From contig CANNEJ010000133.1 in the NCBI GenBank assembly GCA_947503585.1, positions 1-5,224 on the forward strand: a stretch of DNA of 5,224 nt, in the 5' to 3' direction. This document shows positions 1 through 5,224 of the stretch, in pieces. How positions within the stretch are numbered: position 1 is the stretch's first letter; each line of letters begins with the position of its first letter. A program made the position numbers and the translations under genes. Source of the DNA: Anaerolineales bacterium (GTDB taxonomy: Bacteria; Chloroflexota; Anaerolineae; Anaerolineales; UBA11657). The notes beneath the pieces were generated by a model that saw only the letters and a program-made list of their open reading frames with translations, searched no databases and was not told where the DNA came from.

Positions 1-1
1 G

Positions 2-685
2 AGTACGCTGTCTGATGCGCGCAAGTTAGCGCAGCAGATGGTGGCGATTGGGCGCGAGGTTGGGCGGCGCACGGTGGCGCTGCTGGCGGACATGAACCAG
101 CCGCTGGGCTTCGCAGTTGGCAATGCACTGGAGGCGCAGGAGGCAGTGATGACCCTGCGCGGATCCGGCCCGCCCGATTTTGTGGAGCACTGCCTCACGC
201 TGGCAGCCCACATGCTGGTGCTGGCGGGAAAAGTCACCGAGCTGGCAGCCGGGCGGGCGTTAGCGGAGCAGGCGTTGCGTGACGGGTCTGCCTTGGCTAA
301 GTTTCGCGAGCTGGTGGTGGCACAGGGCGGCGATGGCGCGATGGTGGATGACCCCGCGCGCCTGCCGCAGGCTGCGCTTGTGGAAACAGTGCGCACGCCA
401 ACAGCTGGCTGGCTGGCACGGCTGGACGCGCGTGCAGTGGGCGAGGCAGCTGTGCTGCTGGGTGCGGGGCGCGCCAAGAAGGGCGATCCAATTGACCCGG
501 CCGTGGGGTTGGTGGTGCATTGCAAAGTTGGCGATGAACTGGCGGCTGGGGCTGCACTGTTTACCGTGCACGCCAGCAGCAGCGCAGCACTCGCAGCCGC
601 GCGCGCGCACGCGTTGCAGGGCGTGGCAGTAGTTGCCGGCGAGCGGGTGGCTGCGCTGCCCTTGTTCTACGGTGTGGTGGAGTAG
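2..685 (+). CDS. Pyrimidine-nucleoside / thymidine phosphorylase, C-terminal part (5' end outside window)
   Basis: Cytosolic nucleoside-salvage enzyme that reversibly splits thymidine, and often uridine, with phosphate into the free base and (deoxy)ribose-1-phosphate. The frame is open from base 2, so the gene is cut by the window edge; 227 residues are visible of a family usually about 430-440 long. The fragment opens with DARKLAQQMVAIG, followed by LLADMNQPLGFAVGNALEAQEA (roughly residues 27-48), the conserved segment of the alpha/beta domain. The C-terminal PYNP_C domain follows from about residue 125, with the hallmark LGAGRAKKGDPIDPAVG (about 153-169) and a hammerhead-like pattern of short strands (HCKVGDELAAGAALFTVHA). 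The N-terminal glycine-rich phosphate-binding region lies upstream of the window. The family is certain; the choice between a DeoA-like and a Pdp-like (broader specificity) enzyme cannot be made from this half, so I give no symbol. Its 3' end overlaps the converging lipoprotein gene by 19 bases. Confidence 0.93.
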   Translation, partial: STLSDARKLAQQMVAIGREVGRRTVALLADMNQPLGFAVGNALEAQEAVMTLRGSGPPDFVEHCLTLAAHMLVLAGKVTELAAGRALAEQALRDGSALAKFRELVVAQGGDGAMVDDPARLPQAALVETVRTPTAGWLARLDARAVGEAAVLLGAGRAKKGDPIDPAVGLVVHCKVGDELAAGAALFTVHASSSAALAAARAHALQGVAVVAGERVAALPLFYGVVE

Positions 686-1242
686 GCGCCGCGGATAGGG
701 TGCGTGCAGCGCGCAGCCAGCAGCATTGCGGCATACGCGCGCGCGGCGAACTTTCCCGGTGCTGTGCCGGCGTTGGCTTCAGCAAAGCGCTGCGTGAAGC
801 CGGCGTCAGGCGCACTTGTTTCCGGCTGTTCGGTGGAAAGCAGCTGCAGCCCGCCGCGGGCATAGACCGGTGCGGCGGCGGCCGTGGTTGTGGGCAGCCA
901 ATGCCCGATGACAGCCACAACCTGCGGATCCAACAGAACTTTTTCTGCCTGCTCAACCGCTCTTATCGGATCGCCGCTATCATCTAGTGCGAGCAGCTCG
1001 ACCGCACAACCACCGCTGATGCCGGCAGCATTTAGCTCGCGGACTGCCATCCGCGCAGCTGCAATGGCTTCGTAGGCGATCTGCCGGTGGTCGCCTTCAA
1101 ATGGCGCGACCAAGGCGACCTTGATCACCGGCAGCGTTCCGGGCAGGCAGCCTGCAAGGCTGGCAGCCGCCCACAGGCCGACGCACAACCGCAGCGCATG
1201 CCGAAGCGGACTACGGGCAGGCGTAGGCAAGATGTTCCTCAT
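667..1242 (-). CDS. Short lipoprotein related to ABC-transporter substrate-binding proteins (Peripla_BP_6-like), internally reduced
   Basis: Predicted 191-residue exported lipoprotein. A basic N-terminus and hydrophobic stretch (about residues 17-31) end in the lipobox SLAGC, with Cys32 as the lipidated residue. After it comes a typical N-lobe of a type I periplasmic-binding protein: VIKVALVAPFEG (39-50), MAVRELNAAGISGG (65-78), VELLALDDSGDP (81-92), VVAVIGHW plus TTTAAAAPVYARGG (108-131). From about residue 148, FTQRFAEANAGTAPGKFAARAYAAMLLAA resembles the segment near the C-terminus of the family (F..Y...G..P...A..aYdA..ll). Full-length relatives have about 350-400 residues, so the middle, including most of the second lobe, seems absent. 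No permease or ATPase gene is adjacent. Its start overlaps the mltG 3' end by 32 bases, implying coupling. The ATG at 1242 lacks a ribosome-binding site; a TTG at 1230 has AGGA five bases upstream and may be the true start. Ligand binding is doubtful; a sensory or structural envelope role is possible. Confidence 0.75.
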   Translation of the reverse strand: MRNILPTPARSPLRHALRLCVGLWAAASLAGCLPGTLPVIKVALVAPFEGDHRQIAYEAIAAARMAVRELNAAGISGGCAVELLALDDSGDPIRAVEQAEKVLLDPQVVAVIGHWLPTTTAAAAPVYARGGLQLLSTEQPETSAPDAGFTQRFAEANAGTAPGKFAARAYAAMLLAARCTHPIRGAYSTTP

Positions 1243-2368
1243 ATGTAACTGAAAAATTGTGACGACCGTTCTTCTCGCACGTTGCGCGAAAGTACAACGC
1301 GTTGCTGGTGGCCGGATTGGTTACGGCTTGCATTGAAAGCAGACCCGGGTTTGCAATCGGGCCGGGCGGCAGGCCCGTAATGACGTAAGTGTTGTAGGGG
1401 TGGTCGACGGTGCGCGGATCGAGCGTGAGCTTGGGCCACCAGTCCGCCGGGCTAGAGAGTGCGTACTGCGTGGTTGGGTCGGCCATCAACGGCATTCCCT
1501 GCGCAAGGCGGTTTAGGAATACGCGTGCAATCAGCGGCCGTTCTTCATCGAGCATGGCTTCGCGTTGGATTATGGAGGCGAGGGCTACTAGTTCTGGCAG
1601 ATTGAACCCGCGGGCGCTGGCGTCAGCGCGCAGTGTGCCCATCACCTCATCATCGAAGCGCCGCAGGATGGCATCTAGTACTGTGTTGGTGTTGGTGCCG
1701 GGCAGAAAAACATAGTCCGCTGGAAAGAGATACCCCTCAAGGCTGGAGTTTGGCGGCACCATGTTGCGAAAGAGATAATTTCCGGGCAGCGGCTCGCGGC
1801 CTTCAATCATGGCTAAGAGCGCGCTGGTGTCGATTTGCAAATGGGGCTGGGCTGCCAGGGACGCCACTACCTGCCCGGCGCGCCAGCCGGCCCAGATGCG
1901 CACACGGACTTCGCTGGGCATGGCGTTCACCAGCGCCGCCGCAATTTCGGCGGGTGGCATGCTGTGGGTAAACTTGAAATAACCCGCTTGCATCTGCGAG
2001 TCGTAGCCCTTGTAGATCATGAAGCGCAGCAGCTGTTGCGCGTCCGGCGCCAAGCCAAGTGCAGCAATGCGCTGTGCAACCGCAGCGGGCAGTTCGCCCG
2101 GTTCAATCGTCAGCGAAAGCGGCTCGGTGTCGAGGCTTGTGGCAGTAAAGAGTTGGCCGGCGTCGGGTGCCAGCGCGGCGCGCAGCCACAGCGCTTGCAC
2201 CAAACCCACACGCGGGCCAGGCGCGCCAAGTTGTGCGACGGATGCCAGAAAGCTGGCAGTTGCCATGTAAACGAATATCGCAGCTGCGCACAGCAGCAGC
2301 GCGAAAACCAGTAGCCCCGCCCCAGACCGCCTACGGCGCGATTGGGTGCGGGTTGTGAGGTTGGGCAT
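1211..2368 (-). CDS. mltG: Endolytic murein transglycosylase MltG (YceG-like)
   Basis: Inner-membrane lytic transglycosylase that cleaves nascent glycan strands of peptidoglycan and thereby sets their length. The 385 residues, in line with the family, begin with a basic cytosolic tail (TRTQSRRRRS) and one membrane segment at about 17-41. A LysM-like region follows (LTIEPGELPAAVAQRIAALG, about 86-105), then the YceG catalytic domain: EGYLFPADYVF (211-221), LVALASIIQREAMLDEERP (260-278) with the expected catalytic Glu270, VFLNRLAQGMPLMADPTTQYAL (283-304), YNTYVITGLPPGPIANPG (325-342), and the closing HNFSVTYEEHLA (370-381). All key motifs are intact. Older annotations call such proteins aminodeoxychorismate lyase, which is misleading. 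The start overlaps the ruvX 3' end by 38 bases; no strong ribosome-binding site precedes the ATG, consistent with coupling. The next Met (35) lies inside the membrane segment, so the first ATG is the best start. Confidence 0.95.
   Translation of the reverse strand: MPNLTTRTQSRRRRSGAGLLVFALLLCAAAIFVYMATASFLASVAQLGAPGPRVGLVQALWLRAALAPDAGQLFTATSLDTEPLSLTIEPGELPAAVAQRIAALGLAPDAQQLLRFMIYKGYDSQMQAGYFKFTHSMPPAEIAAALVNAMPSEVRVRIWAGWRAGQVVASLAAQPHLQIDTSALLAMIEGREPLPGNYLFRNMVPPNSSLEGYLFPADYVFLPGTNTNTVLDAILRRFDDEVMGTLRADASARGFNLPELVALASIIQREAMLDEERPLIARVFLNRLAQGMPLMADPTTQYALSSPADWWPKLTLDPRTVDHPYNTYVITGLPPGPIANPGLLSMQAVTNPATSNALYFRATCEKNGRHNFSVTYEEHLAYACP
1236..1240 (-). promoter_or_regulatory. Possible Shine-Dalgarno (GAGGA) favouring a TTG start at 1230 for the lipoprotein
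   Basis: The minus strand reads ATGAGGAACATCTTG from 1242. The AGGA is followed by five bases and then TTG (1230-1228), good spacing for a ribosome-binding site. The bases before the ATG at 1242 (TTTTTCAGTTACAT) have no purine-rich stretch. Starting at TTG would shorten the protein to 187 residues and leave the signal peptide intact, so both starts are workable. Confidence 0.35.
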
Positions 2369-2753
2369 CCAAATAGTCTTGCAGGATGATGGCCGCTGCT
2401 ATGGCGTCCAGCGCGGGGCGGGCGGTGCGTTTTTGCCCGGTGAGTTCGGCGGCGCGCCGGGTGGTGTTGCTCTCATCCCAATAGGTGACCGGGATGGCGG
2501 TGTGCTCGGCGAGCGCTGCGCCAAAGCGCTGCACGCGGCGCGCCGCCGGTCCGTTATTGCCTTCGCCATCTTTTGGCAGGCCGATCACAATGCAGCCAGC
2601 CGCATGCTCGGCAGCCAGCTGCGCCACGCGAGCGGCATCTGCTGCGCGGGCCACATGCGCCAGCGCCTGCAGGGGGCGCGCCACGCGGCCGCCGGCATCG
2701 CTTATGGCGAGGCCAATGCGCACCTGCCCATGATCAACCGCCAGCACGCGCAT
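2331..2753 (-). CDS. ruvX: RuvX/YqgF family Holliday junction resolvase-like nuclease
   Basis: Small cytosolic RNase H-fold protein of the YqgF family, which is linked to pre-16S rRNA 5' end processing and described as a putative Holliday junction resolvase. It has 140 residues, normal for the family. Seen in order: MRVLAVDHGQVRIGLAISD (1-19) with metal-binding Asp7; IVIGLPKDGEGNNGPAARRV (55-74), the family GLP..dG motif; VTYWDESNTTRRA (89-101) with acidic Glu94; and ALDAIAAAIILQDYLD (114-129) with Asp116. The acidic triad is therefore present. The usual DERLTT motif reads DESNTT here, losing the Arg and Leu. I chose the ATG at 2753 because the family begins exactly at this strand; the reading frame stays open upstream to 2927, but that part is out-of-frame sequence of the preceding gene. 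The start overlaps that gene by 20 bases, and a weak GAAAG precedes the ATG. Confidence 0.93.
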   Translation of the reverse strand: MRVLAVDHGQVRIGLAISDAGGRVARPLQALAHVARAADAARVAQLAAEHAAGCIVIGLPKDGEGNNGPAARRVQRFGAALAEHTAIPVTYWDESNTTRRAAELTGQKRTARPALDAIAAAIILQDYLDAQPHNPHPIAP

Positions 2754-4281
2754 CGCTTTCAGTGCCAATGAGAACGCGCGTGCGCCACGCCAGCCACGGG
2801 GTGCGCTTGAGCCACGCCGGCCACACCACAAGCGTCGGGCGCTCCACAATCGGGAAAAGTTTGTAGATGAGTTCCGGCGCCTGTGCAACGGGCTGCCAGC
2901 GCACACTTTGCTGCACAAGGCGCGCATCTATCTGCGGGCCGGCTGTGCCGCGGGCGGTGAGGGTGAAAGCTGCGCGGCCTTCTGCAAGCGCCAGCACCTC
3001 AGTGCTGCGCGAGTAGCTGACTGAATCGGGCAGCAGCACCAGGTCCGCACCGACGCGCTGCTCAAGTTCCTGCAGGCCCACCGCGTGCAGCTGCTGTTCG
3101 TCCACCACGGTTACAGACACCGCAGCGCGCATCATGAGCGAGAGCATCTCGGCCGGTTCACCGGCTGCATTGCTGAATGTGGTTTCAAACACGCGCGTAA
3201 TGCGCGCGGACTTTTGCGGTGCAAACTGGCTGGCGGGCAGCGCGGCAGCCAGCTGCGCGTAACCGTTGTCGATCAACTCCGCCTCCACAAGTTTCTGCAG
3301 GCGGCTTAGATCGGCAGGCGCAACTGCAGGCAACTGCTTCACTTCTCCACCGGCAAGCGCTGCCTGATTGGTCACAACGATTAGGTCGGCGAGGTAGCCC
3401 TCCATGTTATTTATCAGGTTGGCAGCCACATTGCCCACCGGGCCGGGGCGCACGGCGCGCACAGTGCCCTGGGCAGTTGCTCCGATGCGGCCCGGCAATG
3501 CCACGTCCTGTTGCAGCACAAACTTGATCGCCGTGCCATCGGTGGTGCGCGCAACCGAGCCGGCTGGCACGCGCACTTCTTGTGCGGTGCGATTTGTGAG
3601 CAGCACATTGCCAGTGGAAAATTCTTCGGCCTTCGTAAATGTTGCAGTCGTCAATGTTTCGGAGGATGCGCTCACCTCTACGGTGCGCGTGGTTGCCGGG
3701 ATTGTGCGCCCGTTGGAAGCATCCAGTCCGGGCACTGCTTCAAGCTCGATGCTCGCAGTGAGCTGCTGGGTTGCCGGCTGCAGCCGCAGCTCGGCAGTGG
3801 GCAGCGCAACCAGCAGCATTGCACCGACTGCAGCCAGCGCGCCCGCAGCCAGCAGCAGGCTTGCGGGAAGGCGCAATAAAGTTTGCCAGCGCGGCGCCGG
3901 CGGCCGCATGCCGAGGTAGTCGCGCGCCGCAGCAATATCGGTCGGGATGCGCCCGTCTGGGTCGCGCATGCCGCGCGGCGCGAGACGTGAGCCCCAATTA
4001 AATAGATGGCTGTCTTCCACCGAGTTGAAGGTGGGAATGCGCATGTCAGCCGCATGGTCGGCAACGCTGTCCGGCGCGTTTACAAAGCCGAGGTGCGCGC
4101 CCAGTTGTGAGGTGTGCCGGTGAACCAGCGTTAGCTCAACGCGGCGCTGCAAAGGCGGCGCTTGGCCCCAGCCAACCCTGGGCCAAACCACAAGCACCCG
4201 GTCTACCCGCGCCCAGCCGAGCTTGTCGCGCGCCGAATGGTAATCGTCAAAAAGCTCGAGATGAATAATTTGTTCGCGCAC
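2734..4281 (-). CDS. Single-pass membrane protein with baseplate-J-like domain, function unknown
   Basis: 515-residue protein of unknown function. Residues 1-100 look like a small cytosolic alpha/beta region: HLELFDDYHSARDKLGWA, a buried strand RVDRVLVVWP (25-34), a helix with VELTLVHRHTSQLGAHLGFV, and IPTFNSVEDS (82-91). One membrane segment follows (about 136-160, rich in Leu and Ala). The rest should lie outside the membrane. Residues 222-290 resemble the baseplate J/gp47 fold: STGNVLLTNRTAQEVRVPAGSV, a TTDGTAIKFVLQQDVALPGR stretch, then GTVRAVRPGPVGNVAANLIN. A beta-rich C-terminal part ends with WPAWLKRTPWLAWRTRVLI (487-505). I recall similar proteins beside yqgF in Chloroflexota; there are no phage genes here, so this is a chromosomal relative and not a tail component. 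The start is GTG, with an upstream in-frame stop within about 25 bases and a good AGGTG ribosome-binding site. It is probably cotranscribed with ruvX, mltG and the lipoprotein, which hints at an envelope role. Confidence 0.7.
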   Translation of the reverse strand: MREQIIHLELFDDYHSARDKLGWARVDRVLVVWPRVGWGQAPPLQRRVELTLVHRHTSQLGAHLGFVNAPDSVADHAADMRIPTFNSVEDSHLFNWGSRLAPRGMRDPDGRIPTDIAAARDYLGMRPPAPRWQTLLRLPASLLLAAGALAAVGAMLLVALPTAELRLQPATQQLTASIELEAVPGLDASNGRTIPATTRTVEVSASSETLTTATFTKAEEFSTGNVLLTNRTAQEVRVPAGSVARTTDGTAIKFVLQQDVALPGRIGATAQGTVRAVRPGPVGNVAANLINNMEGYLADLIVVTNQAALAGGEVKQLPAVAPADLSRLQKLVEAELIDNGYAQLAAALPASQFAPQKSARITRVFETTFSNAAGEPAEMLSLMMRAAVSVTVVDEQQLHAVGLQELEQRVGADLVLLPDSVSYSRSTEVLALAEGRAAFTLTARGTAGPQIDARLVQQSVRWQPVAQAPELIYKLFPIVERPTLVVWPAWLKRTPWLAWRTRVLIGTESDARAGG

Positions 4282-4285
4282 AGCG

Positions 4286-4290
4286 CACCT
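4286..4290 (-). promoter_or_regulatory. Ribosome-binding site supporting the GTG start at 4281
   Basis: The minus strand reads AGGTGCGCTGTG. AGG lies six bases before the GTG at 4281-4279. An in-frame stop (TGA) occurs seven codons upstream and no other start codon lies between, so this fixes the start of the baseplate-J-like gene. Confidence 0.6.
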
Positions 4291-4304
4291 GTGGTGCTGT
4301 CAGA

Positions 4305-4333
4305 ATTTTAGTGCAGTGTGACGGTGTTGGCAC
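4305..4333 (-). promoter_or_regulatory. Candidate sigma70-type promoter for the baseplate-J-like/ruvX/mltG/lipoprotein operon
   Basis: In the 106-base gap after alaS (4282-4387), the minus strand carries GTGCCA (4333-4328), a 17-base spacer, and TAAAAT (4310-4305). These match the -35 consensus at 4 of 6 positions and the -10 consensus at 5 of 6. Transcription would begin close to 4298, leaving a leader of under 20 bases that still includes the ribosome-binding site. It lies in one of the few AT-rich patches of a GC-rich window. Read-through from alaS remains possible, since no terminator with a U tract is visible in the gap. Confidence 0.4.
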
Positions 4334-4335
4334 TA
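4309..4335. repeat. Short inverted repeat overlapping the candidate promoter
   Basis: Arms TAGTGC (4309-4314) and GCACTA (4330-4335) are perfect inverted copies separated by 15 bases. They touch the -10 and -35 elements of the candidate promoter, so the dyad could be an operator. A 6-bp dyad with this spacing can also arise by chance. As a terminator hairpin it would be weak, with a long loop and only four A/T bases beside it. Confidence 0.25.
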
Positions 4336-4387
4336 GGCCGGCGGCGGCACGGTGCGGGAGACGTGCGCACTGCTGCAAGCGGACGTT

Positions 4388-5224
4388 TTAGCCCGCAAGG
4401 AAATCGCGCACAAGGCTGGCGGCGCTTGCGAGTGCGGCATCCAATTGCGTGGCATCTTTGCCGCCTGCTTGCGCAAGCGTGGGTTTTCCACCGCCGCGGC
4501 CGCCAACGACCGCGGCAACAGTGTTGATCATTTTGCCGGCATTCAACCCGCGGTCAACAAGATCCTGCGTGACTGCCACAACCAAACCGGGCGCTCCGTC
4601 CACCACGCTGCCAAACACCGCAACTCCGCTGGGGTGCGCAGCGCGGAACCATTCGCCGGCGTCGCGCAAGTAATGCAAATCATCAACTTGCAGGCGTTCT
4701 GCCAGGAATGCAACGCCCGCAATTGTTTGAGTGCGGGCGCGGGCTGTCTCGAGCTGCGTGAACAGCGCGCTGCGTTTGAGCTCGTCGCGTTCGCGTTGCA
4801 TCAGGCTATGGCTGGCCAGCAGCTCGCCTACTTTTTGGGCAGCTCCGGCGGCTGGCACCTGCAGCTGCCCGGCAATCTGTTCCACCAGCGCTGCCTGGCG
4901 CTGCAAGTAATCGATGGCAGCCGGTCCGGCGATTGCTTCAATGCGGCGGACACCCGCAGCGATGGCGCCTTCGCTCAAAATTACAAATGCGCCAAGTTGG
5001 CCGGTGTTCTTAACGTGCGTGCCCCCGCACAGCTCCAGCGAGACGGGTGCCGCTGCGCTGCCGATGCGCACCGTGCGCACAATCTCACCGTATTTTTCAC
5101 CGAACAGCGCCATGGCACCACTGGCAATTGCGCTGGCGCGCGCCTCATGGGAAATGCTGACGGGCATGTTTTCCGCAATCGTGCGCTGCACTGCGCCCGC
5201 AATCTCCGCGCGTTCTGCGGCGCT
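4388..5224 (-). CDS. alaS: Alanyl-tRNA synthetase, C-terminal part (5' end outside window)
   Basis: Cytosolic class II aminoacyl-tRNA synthetase that charges tRNA-Ala. The frame is open to the window edge; 278 residues are visible of a protein usually about 870-900 long, so the catalytic and tRNA-binding domains lie beyond base 5224. Visible first is the end of the editing domain, which removes wrongly attached Ser or Gly: ENMPVSISHEA, GEKYGEIVRTVRIG, then LELCGGTHVKNTGQLG (fragment residues 63-78), whose Cys66 and His70 complete the zinc site together with the HxxxH pair upstream. VRRIEAIAGPAA follows, then a helical, coiled-coil-like linker (about 102-165), and the C-Ala (DHHA1) domain with GGRGGGKPTLAQAGGKD (241-257) and a TAA stop. 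Nothing looks damaged. The downstream gene starts 107 bases after the stop codon and may share its transcript or use the candidate promoter in the gap. Confidence 0.97.
   Translation of the reverse strand, partial: SAAERAEIAGAVQRTIAENMPVSISHEARASAIASGAMALFGEKYGEIVRTVRIGSAAAPVSLELCGGTHVKNTGQLGAFVILSEGAIAAGVRRIEAIAGPAAIDYLQRQAALVEQIAGQLQVPAAGAAQKVGELLASHSLMQRERDELKRSALFTQLETARARTQTIAGVAFLAERLQVDDLHYLRDAGEWFRAAHPSGVAVFGSVVDGAPGLVVAVTQDLVDRGLNAGKMINTVAAVVGGRGGGKPTLAQAGGKDATQLDAALASAASLVRDFLAG

Noticed and set aside
561..956. Alternative minus-strand frame at the convergent junction
   Set aside because: The overlapping frame at 667-1242 has a lipobox and clear binding-protein motifs; this one is Arg/Pro-rich without motifs.
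1835..2314. 159-codon open frame on the plus strand
   Set aside because: It is antisense to the well-supported mltG gene and shows no motif.
2754..2927. N-terminal extension of ruvX in the same open frame
   Set aside because: Residues are Arg/Ser/Trp-rich and low in family likeness, the region encodes the C-terminus of the baseplate-J-like protein in another frame, and YqgF proteins begin at MRVLAVDHG.
3404..3919. 171-codon open frame on the plus strand
   Set aside because: It lies wholly antisense to the baseplate-J-like gene; the Ser/Ala/Thr-rich translation has no recognisable domain and is typical of antisense frames in GC-rich DNA.
2734..4281. Prophage or contractile injection system fragment
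   Set aside because: Only one protein has a baseplate-like domain, it has a membrane anchor and cytosolic part, base composition matches its neighbours, and all flanking genes are housekeeping.
4309..4387. Rho-independent terminator after alaS
   Set aside because: The possible stems (TAGTGC/GCACTA; GCACG/CGTGC) are only five or six pairs with loops of 10-15 bases and no following U tract.
1..5224. CRISPR array, tRNA or rRNA gene, insertion sequence
   Set aside because: No regularly spaced direct repeats, tRNA cloverleaf signature, rRNA motif, transposase or terminal inverted repeats were seen; nearly every base is accounted for by coding sequence.

Overview
This GC-rich window holds six protein-coding genes packed almost end to end, with no RNA gene, mobile element, CRISPR array or extended repeat that I could see. 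Reading from the right edge on the minus strand, the order is: the 3' part of alaS (alanyl-tRNA synthetase), a membrane protein with a baseplate-J-like domain, ruvX/yqgF (Holliday junction resolvase-like nuclease), mltG (endolytic transglycosylase), and a short lipoprotein related to ABC-transporter substrate-binding proteins. At the left edge, on the plus strand and converging on the lipoprotein gene, lies the 3' part of a pyrimidine-nucleoside (thymidine) phosphorylase gene.

The gene content suggests a high-GC member of the Chloroflexota. The basis is my recollection that in that phylum an alaS gene, a chromosomal baseplate-J-like membrane protein, yqgF, an MltG-type protein and a lone periplasmic-binding-protein-like lipoprotein are neighbours. 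That is an inference from gene order and protein character, not from a database search.

Layout: bases 2-685 (+), phosphorylase C-terminal part; 667-1242 (-), reduced substrate-binding lipoprotein; 1211-2368 (-), mltG; 2331-2753 (-), ruvX; 2734-4281 (-), baseplate-J-like membrane protein; 4282-4387, the only real intergenic gap (106 bases), with a candidate promoter; 4388-5224 (-), alaS C-terminal part. The four middle minus-strand genes overlap one another by 20, 38 and 32 bases, so they are very probably one translationally coupled transcript. The two convergent genes at the left overlap by 19 bases at their 3' ends.

The operon mixes housekeeping functions: tRNA charging, nucleic-acid processing, peptidoglycan strand termination, and two envelope proteins of uncertain role. 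Nucleoside salvage is on the opposite strand. I see no clear evidence of an undescribed system. The points most worth a second look are the substrate-binding lipoprotein, which appears to have lost the middle of its fold, and the membrane-anchored baseplate-J-like protein that sits in a housekeeping cluster with no phage genes.
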